This document shows positions 27,251-37,140 of a DNA stretch of 64,000 nt, piece after piece (within the stretch, counting starts at the first letter, position 1; each line of letters opens with the position of its first letter). Under the pieces are notes generated by a model, which was not told the origin of the DNA, searched no databases, and saw only the letters and a program-made list of their open reading frames with translations. This stretch comes from an uncultured Muribaculaceae bacterium (GTDB lineage: Bacteria; Bacteroidota; Bacteroidia; Bacteroidales; Muribaculaceae), in NCBI GenBank assembly GCA_910579305.1, contig CAJTTA010000003.1, forward strand, positions 1-64,000. Direction: 5' to 3'. The translations under genes and the position numbers were made by a program.

Positions 27251-29947
27251 CTATAAGAGCATCTCTTCCATGGCATCTGCAAATTCCACTTCCACATCAT
27301 GGGTATAGAATGGCATGCCGGCGATTACGAATCTGTCATTGCCTGTTGCAAAGTCTACCATACCACTGTTCTGTATATTCTTCAGGAAAGTGGCTTTCCA
27401 CATATCTGCAGCACGCAGATGCAGGCCTTTGGACTCAATGAATATCTGCCTGTTCTCGTATCCATCAGCTACCTTCCTGCGCAAAAACAGCACAAAATCA
27501 GGTTCCGTTGCCCGCCCATCATCAAAAGCATACAATTTAAAGTCCTTGTGATTTCTAAGCAGCCATATCTCCGAGTACTCTTTTTGCAAGCGACCTACGA
27601 TGGATTCTATGTATTTTATAAGGAATTTTTCTTCCTCTGTACCGTAATTATCATCGTATGCATACCACGATACCTTCCTGAGATCCAGTCGCAGCAGATT
27701 ATTGCCGGTCTCTCTCATTGAGACTCCCTCTTCCTTACTGTCACTACCGATGGCCACTCTATAGCGATGGTCATGGAAGGCATTACACACCTGAGCGGGA
27801 GTAAACAATCTGCTTCCATGAGTCTGCATCACCTCCTTTTTGAGAAGAGGCTCAATCTGGCTCAGTACGTCGATAGCGATATCAAGCTTATCCTTTTGCG
27901 ACAGATTCTTTACATGCTCCTCTCTGCCATATACTATCACCCGTATATTGTGCAGATAATTGCTACTTTCCATAAAATGCCGTATTGAGGGCAATTCAGG
28001 AAATATTTTATGAAGCGAGGCATAGGAATACTGCGGAAACTTATTGATGGCTGCACGCAATACGTTACTGCCAAACTCTCCGAGGGTGTAATTGCATCTA
28101 TATGATGAAATAGTAACATCGTCATCAACATCAGATAATGCAAAGCTTGTCTTCATGCCATCACTACTGAGCCTTACTTTATAGTCTCTTTCTAAAATAT
28201 GAACTCCAAAACCTGACTGTCCTGCATTATCTTGCATGGGCTCAGTCTCGGAAGAATTAGTAAAGAGATATCCGCTTTTGTAAAGTTGTGATTGCTTGAA
28301 CTCATCTTTAAGTCTCTCTGTAACTTCTACACCTTTGGATTCAATGATGCCGGAAGAAGCAAGCGCAGAATTCAATTCATGAATGTATCTTGTATTACTG
28401 GGGCTATGATAAGAGAGAATCTCGAGGTAGCGCAAAGGATTGTCCAAATCATGGTCGAATTTTCGCTTATAGGCCTTCTCCCCCATATGCTCATTAGAAT
28501 CGCTCTCATCTGTCACGCTATACTCAAATGGCATATAACGCGCACCGCGTCCTATCAGCTGCGCTTCACTGTTGGTGGTCTTACCGGCTCCACTGCGCGT
28601 ATCATAGAGCCGCACAATATCGAAAAGGTTAAGCACATCCCAACCCTCATTGAGCATATCTACGGCAAACACCGCACGCAACTCATTGTCCTTACTTTCC
28701 AATGAATTAAGACGTTGCTGCTTATATGCGCTGATAGAACTGCCATCTACAATGAGAAGATTCTCTTCTTTGAAATCTTCTTTTATCTCCAGAAGAAGAT
28801 TATCGGCAGAAATATTCTGAACATCAAAGTATCTGAAAGCATCGAGAATGCCGTCTCTGGCGTAGTTTCTGATCCGCCGCAAGTCTTCGGCTTCAAGAGT
28901 CTTTACAGTTTCCACAAACTCCTCATAGAATGCTTTGTTCTCCTTGATAGTCTTGGATTTGAACATTATCACAGGCTTTATGTCCTGTCGTATGGCATTA
29001 CTCAGTTTGCGGCGGAACTGGCTCATAAGCACAGCCTGCAACGCTCGATCTATGATCTTTCGGTCACTTTGTATGAGAGAAATATCTTTAGAATACCCGT
29101 CTTTTCGGAATTGCTTGAGCGAGTAACCATAGATCACACGATTTCTGTATTTATCAGCTATCGCCGGATTGGTAAAGTCTTCGGTCGCCGTAAATTCCAG
29201 CAGCACATTCTCTTTATGCGCATGAAAAATCCGCATGACAGTGCTTTCCCACCCATCGCCTGTAGCTGCTTCTTCAAGCGAAGAATTGTCGAATACCGAC
29301 ATTTGCGATGCCGACACACCACGCTTTGTAGCAGCATTTATATGATGTGCCTCATCTGAAATAAGAACGACTTTGAGCGCCTTGAAGTCATCATAAGTCA
29401 GAGCGCCTTCTCCAGGCGTGTTTAAGGAAGAATGCACTCCCTGTATAGTCTGTAGGCAGAAATTGATCGCATCAGGATCGCTCTCTTGAAAATTCCGGAC
29501 TTGTTTTATTTCAACTCTTTTGCCGTTTATATCTACACTCGGGCCGAAAAGATACTTTGATGAAGACGTATTAAAGAAATTATCTTTGGTCTTCTCTATG
29601 ACATTGCCATTATTCACAAAAAAGAGGAAATTCCTATATCCTTTCTCGTAAAGAAATAGAATTATTCCTGCCATTATCAGAGTCTTCCCGCTGCCCGTGG
29701 CCATATGAAACAATAACTGCGCATCCGGCTTAGCGTAAAAATCATTATTCCAATAAGTAAAGAAATATTGAAAGGCTTCACGCTGATATGGGCGTAATGA
29801 CATGCGGGGATTAAGTGCCGAAGTGAAATATTCGGGCATCTGAAGACCCGTGACCGAACGGCGACCGAATTCCTTATTGATTTCCTTCTGTAGATTATCT
29901 CGCAAGAAATCCTCTACACTTATGTCTGTAAGCTTTTTTCTGGCCAT
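27251..29947 (-). CDS. res: type III restriction enzyme, Res subunit
   Basis: ATP-dependent DNA translocase and endonuclease of a type III system. The 898-residue protein has a superfamily 2 helicase core: Walker A in ATGSGKT (about residues 83-89), DEAH (about 196-199), then the RGARYMP motif VI. The C-terminal PD-(D/E)xK nuclease is seen as EPD (about 814-816) and ESK (about 836-838). It follows mod by 15 bp, the usual type III order. All motifs are intact, so the pair is probably active. Confidence 0.92.
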   Translation of the reverse strand: MARKKLTDISVEDFLRDNLQKEINKEFGRRSVTGLQMPEYFTSALNPRMSLRPYQREAFQYFFTYWNNDFYAKPDAQLLFHMATGSGKTLIMAGIILFLYEKGYRNFLFFVNNGNVIEKTKDNFFNTSSSKYLFGPSVDINGKRVEIKQVRNFQESDPDAINFCLQTIQGVHSSLNTPGEGALTYDDFKALKVVLISDEAHHINAATKRGVSASQMSVFDNSSLEEAATGDGWESTVMRIFHAHKENVLLEFTATEDFTNPAIADKYRNRVIYGYSLKQFRKDGYSKDISLIQSDRKIIDRALQAVLMSQFRRKLSNAIRQDIKPVIMFKSKTIKENKAFYEEFVETVKTLEAEDLRRIRNYARDGILDAFRYFDVQNISADNLLLEIKEDFKEENLLIVDGSSISAYKQQRLNSLESKDNELRAVFAVDMLNEGWDVLNLFDIVRLYDTRSGAGKTTNSEAQLIGRGARYMPFEYSVTDESDSNEHMGEKAYKRKFDHDLDNPLRYLEILSYHSPSNTRYIHELNSALASSGIIESKGVEVTERLKDEFKQSQLYKSGYLFTNSSETEPMQDNAGQSGFGVHILERDYKVRLSSDGMKTSFALSDVDDDVTISSYRCNYTLGEFGSNVLRAAINKFPQYSYASLHKIFPELPSIRHFMESSNYLHNIRVIVYGREEHVKNLSQKDKLDIAIDVLSQIEPLLKKEVMQTHGSRLFTPAQVCNAFHDHRYRVAIGSDSKEEGVSMRETGNNLLRLDLRKVSWYAYDDNYGTEEEKFLIKYIESIVGRLQKEYSEIWLLRNHKDFKLYAFDDGRATEPDFVLFLRRKVADGYENRQIFIESKGLHLRAADMWKATFLKNIQNSGMVDFATGNDRFVIAGMPFYTHDVEVEFADAMEEMLL

Positions 29948-29962
29948 ATAAACTGATAATTA

Positions 29963-31639
29963 TCAATCATTTCCTTCATAAAACTCCATCGAAAGACGTC
30001 TGTCGGTATCCGACACGCTATACTCTGCATTGTCCATCTCCGAGATGGGAATATAAAGCAGATTCTTATCCAGACACTCTATGAGGAATCTCTTCTGCTC
30101 TTCAATATTTAAGTCAGAAAAGACTTTTACATCGGCATTGACTGACTCAGGCCTTATCTTCCAGGAGAGAAAGCCGGTCTTATTCATTCTTTCCCAGATA
30201 CATTCAAGTTCATCGCAGGAAGAAGCACATTGTATATCATTGACGAGAGACTGATTTGCTTTTGCAAGTTCGCAGAAAAGGAACGAACCTCCCCCTTTCC
30301 ATGCATTCCTCTTGGAAATGCCGGATTGATCTCCGTCAACTACTTTTTTAAGCCTACGGCACATTATGTCCATATGCTTGTCAAGCTGCTCTACAATTAT
30401 GAAGCGTCTCCTCATTTTCATGGCTACGGCGCTTGTCGTGCCTGTACCGCCAAAGAAATCAAGCACAAGATCTCCTTCATCGGTGTGCGCCTTGATTATC
30501 CGCTCAATGAGTTTCTCGGATTTCTGTCCTTTCACCTCATCATTCGAATTCAACAGTTTGGAGACAGTTTCTCCTGCAAATGAGACTATCGCCACGCTAT
30601 TCAGCTCATCATACTCATTTCCATTCCACACATCTTCTATGGGATAACGCTCCGAATTCCCCTGCGCTATGTCACGATACTCACTGCGTGGAATATAGTG
30701 CTTGCGGAATTCAAGCTGCGAAGCGTCTTTGGAATAGAACAAGATAGTGTCATGATTGCGTATCCAGTTATTATCCAACGTCTTATAGCCTGAGAGCCAG
30801 CCTATGCGCCATATTATCTCACGCTGAAAGTTATCCTCTCCAAATATTTCATCGAGAAGCACCTTGGCGTAATGCGCCTGATGATAATCCAGCTGCACGT
30901 ATATTGCTCCTGAAGGGGCAAGTAGTTTTTTAGCCAACAGCAATCTGTTACGCATAAACGTAAGCCAGCTTGAACGATTAAACTTATCGTTATACCCAAA
31001 TGTATCTGAACCCGTGTTATATGGCGGATCTATATAAATAAGCTTAATCTTCCCTTCATATCTCCTTAACAGTGAGTGAAGAACCAGCAAATTATTCCCC
31101 TTGATCACTAAATTATCCTGAGATGATACAGAGGTCACATCATGCTCGCCATCTACGTCATAGCGCTTAAAAGCGGTCAATACTTTAGGTTCTGTAAGAC
31201 GATTGATCTCATCAGGAGCGAGAATCTCATTCCAAAACACCTCGTTGCGCCTCGCATCTTCTTTGGTCTGACCACCTTCCAGAACACAATCCTTATATGG
31301 CCATGACAATACCACTTCCCTGCTTTCGGCTAAAAAATTCCCTTCCGAATCAGTCAATCCTATCTTGTTCTTGAAGCTTGTGTAACTGTCAGGAAGAAAT
31401 TTCTTATTCATTACAAATTTTTGAAATTTCACCTTGTCAAACACAAGCACAGCATCCACACTGGTAAAAAAGTTTGCCTTAAGCCTGTCATGCGATAACA
31501 ACATCCTTATCAGCTCCGGATACAAAGCAAGAGCATCCTCTATTATTGCATTCTTAAGCAGAATTCCTTCTTCAGAGCAATACCGGCTATTCTGGCGCAG
31601 CAGCTTCTCAAGTTCGTGAAAGAGGCTGAGATTGGTCAT
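29963..31639 (-). CDS. mod: type III DNA methyltransferase, Mod subunit
   Basis: Adenine-N6 methyltransferase and specificity subunit. The 558-residue beta-class enzyme has DPPYNTGSD at about residue 204 before FGGTGTT at about residue 396; the target-recognition part lies between them. I see no simple-sequence repeat in the coding start that would suggest phase variation. Upstream (31671-31678) is a TAGATTTG -7 element without a good -33. The region looks more AT-rich than the neighbours, which fits acquisition by transfer. Confidence 0.92.
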   Translation of the reverse strand: MTNLSLFHELEKLLRQNSRYCSEEGILLKNAIIEDALALYPELIRMLLSHDRLKANFFTSVDAVLVFDKVKFQKFVMNKKFLPDSYTSFKNKIGLTDSEGNFLAESREVVLSWPYKDCVLEGGQTKEDARRNEVFWNEILAPDEINRLTEPKVLTAFKRYDVDGEHDVTSVSSQDNLVIKGNNLLVLHSLLRRYEGKIKLIYIDPPYNTGSDTFGYNDKFNRSSWLTFMRNRLLLAKKLLAPSGAIYVQLDYHQAHYAKVLLDEIFGEDNFQREIIWRIGWLSGYKTLDNNWIRNHDTILFYSKDASQLEFRKHYIPRSEYRDIAQGNSERYPIEDVWNGNEYDELNSVAIVSFAGETVSKLLNSNDEVKGQKSEKLIERIIKAHTDEGDLVLDFFGGTGTTSAVAMKMRRRFIIVEQLDKHMDIMCRRLKKVVDGDQSGISKRNAWKGGGSFLFCELAKANQSLVNDIQCASSCDELECIWERMNKTGFLSWKIRPESVNADVKVFSDLNIEEQKRFLIECLDKNLLYIPISEMDNAEYSVSDTDRRLSMEFYEGND

Positions 31640-31832
31640 AGGACTATAATTTACTGTTTCTTTTTTAATTCAAATCTAATTAATTCTTTATGCAACCTTA
31701 TTTATAAGAATATTCTAATTGGGAATATATCACATAAATATGTATTACAAACCGAGAGTAACACCTGTGCCGGATATCCTGTAATCCCAACAAGTCTGCA
31801 CCCTCATATGCCACCATCAGGCATAAAGGGTA

Positions 31833-32927
31833 CTAATCAGAGGATGCCGATTGCTGTCTGTAGCCGCGCCACTTATCTATAAGGCCCTGCATATCCGATG
31901 GAACTTCAGAATCAAAATCCATCTGCACGCCGGAACGAGGATGAATGAAACCGAGAGTCTTTGCATGCAACGCCTGTCGTGGACACTGTGCAAAACAATT
32001 CTCCACAAATTGTCTGTATTTAGCAAATGTCGTACCTTTCAGAATCTGATCTCCACCATAGCGCGCATCGTTAAACAACGGATGCTTTATGTGACGCATA
32101 TGCACCCTTATCTGATGCGTGCGGCCCGTCTCGAGAATGCACTGCACCAACGTAACATAGCCAAATGACTCAAGCACGCGATAATGTGTCACTGCATGCT
32201 TGCCCACAGAGGGATCTTCCATAACCGCCATCCTGAGTTTATCACGCGGATCCCGGGCGATATTCCCTACTATTGTTCCGGCAGGTTGCTCAAAATCGCC
32301 CCATACCAATGCATAATACTGACGCTTTGTGGTCTTATTGAAGAATTGTCTTCCAAGATGTGTCTTGGCATCGGGCGTCTTGGCCACGACCAGCAAGCCA
32401 CTGGTATCCTTGTCAATTCTGTGTACCAGCCCCATGCGCGGGTCGTTGACATCATAGTCCGGATTATCCTTGAAATGCCATGCCAACGCATTTACCAGTG
32501 TCCCGTGGTAATTCCCATGTCCGGGATGAACGACCATGCCGGCAGGCTTGTTGACCACGAGCAGATCCCCATCTTCATACACTATGTCAAGAGGTATATC
32601 CTCAGCAAGAATCTCAAACTCATATCTGGGCCTATCCATCACGATGCTCACCACATCAAGAGGCTTCACCTTATAGCTCGGCTTGACTGGCTTGCCATTG
32701 ACTATAATGCAGCCGGCCATGGCCGCCTGCTGAATACGATTTCGGGATGTCTTCTCCATACGCGTGACAAGAAACTTGTCAATACGCAGTAATGCCTGCC
32801 CCTTGTCGGCCTCAAAGCGGAAATGCTCATATAATTCTCTCCCGTCCGGCGATGTATATGAGGCTATCGGATCCATTTCCGGATCATCAGCCGTAACAAT
32901 CTTGAATTCCTGAGAATCGCTATTCAT
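31833..32927 (-). CDS. rluD: RluD-family 23S rRNA pseudouridine synthase
   Basis: Converts uridines of 23S rRNA (helix 69 in RluD) to pseudouridine. The 364-residue protein has an N-terminal S4 domain (about residues 42-100) and the catalytic domain with the signature RIDKDTSGLLVVAKT, whose Asp is the nucleophile, near residue 170. Its start overlaps the stop of the PASTA gene by 4 bp, so the two are translationally coupled. RluC-type specificity is the main alternative. Confidence 0.9.
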   Translation of the reverse strand: MNSDSQEFKIVTADDPEMDPIASYTSPDGRELYEHFRFEADKGQALLRIDKFLVTRMEKTSRNRIQQAAMAGCIIVNGKPVKPSYKVKPLDVVSIVMDRPRYEFEILAEDIPLDIVYEDGDLLVVNKPAGMVVHPGHGNYHGTLVNALAWHFKDNPDYDVNDPRMGLVHRIDKDTSGLLVVAKTPDAKTHLGRQFFNKTTKRQYYALVWGDFEQPAGTIVGNIARDPRDKLRMAVMEDPSVGKHAVTHYRVLESFGYVTLVQCILETGRTHQIRVHMRHIKHPLFNDARYGGDQILKGTTFAKYRQFVENCFAQCPRQALHAKTLGFIHPRSGVQMDFDSEVPSDMQGLIDKWRGYRQQSASSD

Positions 32928-33679
32928 CCCGCTTCCTCCAATATTTCATTGCCTGACTCAATCTCCGCCTCTACTTCCTCCTCGACGGTGGGTTCCTCCT
33001 CATATTCTACATTCTGGCGGGCCCTATGCATGCGCAGCTCATACTCAATTTCTGCATTCTGAAGAGAATCGGCAAGCACCGACATCCGGCCGTCGTATAC
33101 TTCCAGAAGAATCTGCGCATTCACAGGCACTTTATCCTGCTTCATTACCTGACGCCCGTTGGCCAGGACTTTTACTACACGGTCAGTGTCGCCAAGCACA
33201 TAGGTTATTCTCACATTCCTGAATCCCATCTCCTCCAGCTGAGCCTTGGCCTGACGCATGGAATAACCGCGCAAGGCCGGCTGCCTGCGGTCGCCCGACG
33301 GATCCAGCACAACTTCTTTAGGATGCACTGCATTGATATACAGGAAGACCTTTCGGCCGGGCTTGACCACGGCATGCGCCGCAGGAAACTGCTCAACCAC
33401 GAATCCGGGGCGCACATTATCAAGAAACAAAGAGTCGCGTATCTCTACCTTGAATCCCGCATCATGAAGCTTCTCCACAGCCTCGGAATAACTCATATTC
33501 ACCACCACCGGGACAGTGTCCGTCTGCCCGTGCTTGGTAAAAAGCCCAAGGCTCAGATAAGCTATGACAAGCCCTAAGACTGCCACAATGGCTATTATGA
33601 ATATGTTAGCTATCACAGGATGACCTCCCACTATGCGGTCGGCCTTGTCAAGAGGTTTTCTATTATTGATATTATTCAC
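32924..33679 (-). CDS. PASTA-domain membrane protein
   Basis: A 251-residue protein with one membrane segment (about residues 24-47) and two to three PASTA repeats, each with a DAGFKVEIRD- or EMGFRNV-type helix-strand unit. No kinase or penicillin-binding domain is attached. The acidic tail is Glu-rich. The start codon is GTG at 33679; no better in-frame ATG precedes the membrane segment. PASTA repeats bind cell-wall precursors in kinases and PBPs, so an envelope role is likely. It is coupled to rluD. Confidence 0.83.
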   Translation of the reverse strand: MNNINNRKPLDKADRIVGGHPVIANIFIIAIVAVLGLVIAYLSLGLFTKHGQTDTVPVVVNMSYSEAVEKLHDAGFKVEIRDSLFLDNVRPGFVVEQFPAAHAVVKPGRKVFLYINAVHPKEVVLDPSGDRRQPALRGYSMRQAKAQLEEMGFRNVRITYVLGDTDRVVKVLANGRQVMKQDKVPVNAQILLEVYDGRMSVLADSLQNAEIEYELRMHRARQNVEYEEEPTVEEEVEAEIESGNEILEEAG

Positions 33680-33782
33680 TGCCGGATAAAATATTGGAAA
33701 TTAGAATTCAAAGTGTAAAGTTAACTATTATTTTTGGGATATGCACGTGCTCCACTCAAAAACCATGTAAATTCCAGAAACA

Positions 33783-33814
33783 TTTGGTGGATTCCGGGAT
33801 ATTTGTTAACTTTG
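33783..33814 (+). promoter_or_regulatory. promoter of bamD
   Basis: TTTG (33783-33786), 20-bp spacer and TAACTTTG (33807-33814), full consensus, 30 bp before the start codon. The -33 element continues as GTGGATTC, almost the same as in the tRNA-Glu promoter (GTGGAATC). Confidence 0.75.
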
Positions 33815-33843
33815 CACTCTAAAGCGCAATTACGGCAACGGCA

Positions 33844-34650
33844 ATGAATAAATTACTTCCTATACTCTTTGCTTTAGTAATACTCGTGTGCACTGGCTGT
33901 ACGGAATATACACGTGTGCTCAAGAGCAACGACATCGATTATAAATTCGACTATGCAAAGCGTGCCTACGACCAAGGGAAGTGGGTACAGACCTCTACAA
34001 TACTCACTGATCTCATAACCCCGTTACGAGGCGGCCCCAAAGGAGAAGAGGCTTTATATCTGCTGGCAATGAGTTATTACAACAACAAGGATTACGTAAA
34101 TGCCGGCGTGTATTTCAAGAATTATTACCAACGATATCCTAAAGGCAAATATGTAGAAGACTGTCGGTTTTATGCCGGCTATGGATATTACCTTGATTCG
34201 CCAGACCCGCAGCTGGACCAAAGCGAGACACTGCGTGGCATTCAGGAGCTGCAGGGCTTCATCGACTTCTTCCCTCGTAGTGAAAAGGTGCAGCAAGCGC
34301 AGAGTGCCATGTTTGAGTTACAGGACAAGCTAACATTGAAAGAGCTGCAAAATGCCCAATTATATTACAATCTCGGCTCTTACATGGGCAATAATTACCG
34401 CAGTGCGATTATTGTAGCGGACAATGCCCTGAAGACATATCCCTACACAAAATACCGCGAACAGCTTGAGATGCTTAAGCTTAAGGCAAAATATCAGGAA
34501 GCAAGGCAAAGTGTAGATGAAAAAAAGGTAGAACGATTCCGGGATGTGATTGATGAGTATTACTCTTTCATAAACAATTACCCCGACACCGAAAACCGCA
34601 GCGAAGCTGATAACATATTCAAAATCGCACAAAATCATGTAAAAGAGTGA
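33844..34650 (+). CDS. bamD: outer-membrane assembly factor BamD
   Basis: Lipoprotein of the BAM complex, needed to insert barrel proteins into the outer membrane. The 268-residue protein has lipobox VCTGC (Cys20) and a string of TPR-like repeats (YLLAMSYYNNKDYVNAGVYF, then YPKGKYVEDCRFYAG). The order and spacing fit BamD of Bacteroidales. It begins a unit with rpoZ-like and a secreted protein that ends at the terminator 35527-35563. Confidence 0.92.
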   Translation: MNKLLPILFALVILVCTGCTEYTRVLKSNDIDYKFDYAKRAYDQGKWVQTSTILTDLITPLRGGPKGEEALYLLAMSYYNNKDYVNAGVYFKNYYQRYPKGKYVEDCRFYAGYGYYLDSPDPQLDQSETLRGIQELQGFIDFFPRSEKVQQAQSAMFELQDKLTLKELQNAQLYYNLGSYMGNNYRSAIIVADNALKTYPYTKYREQLEMLKLKAKYQEARQSVDEKKVERFRDVIDEYYSFINNYPDTENRSEADNIFKIAQNHVKE

Positions 34651-34711
34651 ACTTCTTATCGGTCACTCACTATGTTGCATCAAATTCCAAGTTATCAATA
34701 CATCATTAACA

Positions 34712-35047
34712 ATGGACTACAAGAAATCTAAGGCTCCACTCACCACCGTAACACGCGACATGATAGCCATGGCCGCTCCTACCGGCAACGTCTATGAGAC
34801 TGTATGCATAATAGGCAAGCGTGCAAATCAAATCGCCATGGAAATGAAAAAAGATCTGGAGAAGAAACTGCAAGAGTTTGCCTCCACCGATAACATGGAG
34901 GAAGTGTCTGAAAACCGCGAGCAGATCGAGATCTCCCGATTCTATGAAAAGCTCCCCAAACCGACACTCATAGCCACACAGGAGTATCTTGAGGATGAAT
35001 TATATTTCAAGAACCCTGCTAAGGATAAAGATAATTTCGAAGACTGA
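34712..35047 (+). CDS. rpoZ: RNA polymerase omega subunit (Rpb6 family)
   Basis: Small RNA polymerase subunit that helps assemble beta-prime. The 111-residue protein has the Rpb6/omega core TGNVYETVCIIGKRANQIAMEMKKDLEKKL (residues about 25-54; shorter stretches such as GKRANQIAMEMK are diagnostic). Length fits the Bacteroidetes omega. It lies 61 bp after bamD. Confidence 0.9.
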   Translation: MDYKKSKAPLTTVTRDMIAMAAPTGNVYETVCIIGKRANQIAMEMKKDLEKKLQEFASTDNMEEVSENREQIEISRFYEKLPKPTLIATQEYLEDELYFKNPAKDKDNFED

Positions 35048-35087
35048 TTGCTATCACCTGCAGCTACAATCAATATTCATTTTCTCT

Positions 35088-35498
35088 ATGAATAGATCTA
35101 TAGTCAGCATATTTTTGGCAGTTATAGCATTTGCATGCACAAATAGTGCATCTGCCCACTCTCCTGAAATGGAGCAGCTTGCAGATGCCCTTAACCGGGA
35201 AATTGCAGGCACTGATTTCGTGCAATCAGTGACATATGATGGTGATAACCTTGTCTTCACCATGACAGGCGACATAGTGTCGGATGATGAAAACGCTCTT
35301 TTTGAAGAAATTTCTGACCCGGATGTGCTCAAGCCTCTCGTATTGGCTCAATTTGCAGAGAACCTTGACTCTAATGCTAAAGAAGCATTCGTAGAAGTGC
35401 TCTCAGCATTCAATACCAATCTGAAACTCAGCATTCCGCTCAAAAGCGGGAAAAAATTTGATTTCATCATAACTCCCGATGACTTACGTAGCATCTGA
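35088..35498 (+). CDS. hypothetical secreted protein
   Basis: A 136-residue protein from the ATG at 35088, which gives a good signal peptide (SASAHS, cleavage near residue 22). The upstream in-frame extension to 34989 overlaps rpoZ and is unlikely. The mature part is acidic and has no recognised family. It is last in the bamD-rpoZ unit and is followed by a strong terminator. Confidence 0.65.
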   Translation: MNRSIVSIFLAVIAFACTNSASAHSPEMEQLADALNREIAGTDFVQSVTYDGDNLVFTMTGDIVSDDENALFEEISDPDVLKPLVLAQFAENLDSNAKEAFVEVLSAFNTNLKLSIPLKSGKKFDFIITPDDLRSI

Positions 35499-35526
35499 AT
35501 AAATACATAATCTCTCTCCCCCATAT

Positions 35527-35563
35527 CGCGATGCACGAATCCACGCTGCATCGCGTTTTTTTT
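35527..35563 (+). terminator. intrinsic terminator after the bamD unit
   Basis: A 9-bp GC-rich stem CGCGATGCA/TGCATCGCG (35527-35535 / 35547-35555) followed by eight Ts. This is the most classical terminator in the window. Confidence 0.9.
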
Positions 35564-35709
35564 ATATACTCCACAGCTTCTATTTATAAACTATGGCATC
35601 TTGAGATTTGTTATAACATAAATTTTGAGATATGGAATAGCGCTGCTGATCCATACCACATAACTACAGGCACTCTACGTAAAATATTTATTTAAAATAC
35701 ACAGATAAC

Positions 35710-37107
35710 ATGACTGACACACCAATCCCCATTGATCCGGCTGGTGATAAACTGACAGGCATACGAGGAGAGACTCTCTCCTTCAAAGCAGATCCCTTCA
35801 TTTATAATGCCGAAACATGCTATGATCATCAGCAGGACGGACTTATAATCATACAAAACGGGCATATAATTGATGCAGGCGATTACAAGAGCATAAGACC
35901 GAAGTACGCTGAATTGCAAGAGGATGACATTGACCATTATCATGACTCAATCATTCTTCCCGGCTTCATCGACACTCATGTGCATTACGTGCAAAGCCCC
36001 ATGATAGGATCATTTGGCGACACTCTGCTTGAGTGGCTCAACACCTATACTTTCCCTACTGAAAGCAAATTCTGCGATAAGCAATTTGCTGATGAAGTGG
36101 CAAGAGAATTCTTTAAGCAATTGCTGGAACAAGGCACCACTACAGCCAATGTCTTTGCCACAACATTTGAAGAGAGCGTAGACGCATTCTTTGAGGAAAG
36201 CGAGCGTTACAACACTCGCATGATAAGTGGTAAAGTCCTTCAAGACAGGAATCTACCTGATTCTCTTAAAGACACTGACACACAAGAGTCAATCTTAATT
36301 GCAGAAAAGCTGCTTAAGAAATGGCATCACCATGGCCGTCAGCTATACGCTGTCATTCCTCGTTTTGCCCCAACCTCTACTCCCACGCAGCTACAACTGG
36401 CAGGTGAATTATATCAGCGCTACATTGACCAGGGCGTATACATGCATACTCATCTTGATGAAGTGCAGAGTGAAATCGACTGGGTGAGAGAACTGTTTCC
36501 CGAAATGCCTAATTATACTGAAGTCTACAAGCATTTCGGACTTGTCGACAGGCTCTCGGTTATGGCACATTGCTGTATCGTGCGTGAAGAGGAGTGGGAA
36601 ATCCTTCACAGGTCTGGCTGCGGCGTAGCTCATTGCCCGAGCAGCAATCTATTTCTCGGCGATGGTGAGTTCAAGTATTGGGAAGCCAAAAATGCCACAC
36701 GTCCCTTGCGCGTAGGAATCGGCACGGATGTAGGTGGTGGTACAAATTTCTCCATACCACGTCAATTGGGCGAAGCCTACAAGGTAGCGATGCTCCAATC
36801 CAAGAGCCTGGATGCATTGAAAAGTCTTTATCTCGCCACAAGAGGAGGGGCAGAAGTGTTGCATCTTGAAAACACCATAGGTTCTATCGCACCCGGATAT
36901 GAGGCTGATATTGCTGTCATTGACCTAAAGCCATCGGAATTTGCAGAATGGCGTATGAAATTCACCTCTACCATTTTCGAGAAACTATTCGTACTGATGA
37001 CTCTCGGGCTTAATAACATGAATAAAGCCACGTACATAGCCGGACGTAAGGTATATGACCGTAATAGAGAAAGTAAATGGATGTACGCAAAAGAGTTGAC
37101 TGACTGA
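35710..37107 (+). CDS. guaD: guanine deaminase
   Basis: Metal-dependent amidohydrolase that turns guanine into xanthine plus ammonia. The 465-residue protein has the amidohydrolase metal motif LPGFIDTHVHYVQSP near residue 85, HTHLDEVQSE, MAHCCIV, and CGVAHCPSSNLFLGDG, followed by GIGTDVGGGTNFS. These are the marks of the guanine deaminase branch. The MFS transporter 33 bp downstream is a likely partner in purine uptake; this is inference. Confidence 0.93.
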   Translation: MTDTPIPIDPAGDKLTGIRGETLSFKADPFIYNAETCYDHQQDGLIIIQNGHIIDAGDYKSIRPKYAELQEDDIDHYHDSIILPGFIDTHVHYVQSPMIGSFGDTLLEWLNTYTFPTESKFCDKQFADEVAREFFKQLLEQGTTTANVFATTFEESVDAFFEESERYNTRMISGKVLQDRNLPDSLKDTDTQESILIAEKLLKKWHHHGRQLYAVIPRFAPTSTPTQLQLAGELYQRYIDQGVYMHTHLDEVQSEIDWVRELFPEMPNYTEVYKHFGLVDRLSVMAHCCIVREEEWEILHRSGCGVAHCPSSNLFLGDGEFKYWEAKNATRPLRVGIGTDVGGGTNFSIPRQLGEAYKVAMLQSKSLDALKSLYLATRGGAEVLHLENTIGSIAPGYEADIAVIDLKPSEFAEWRMKFTSTIFEKLFVLMTLGLNNMNKATYIAGRKVYDRNRESKWMYAKELTD

Positions 37108-37140
37108 TTCAACACCGGAATCTCTTAAAAGATTAATACT

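Noticed and set aside
34989..35087. Longer start of the secreted protein after rpoZ
   Set aside because: It overlaps rpoZ and has no signal peptide at its N-terminus, unlike the ATG at 35088.
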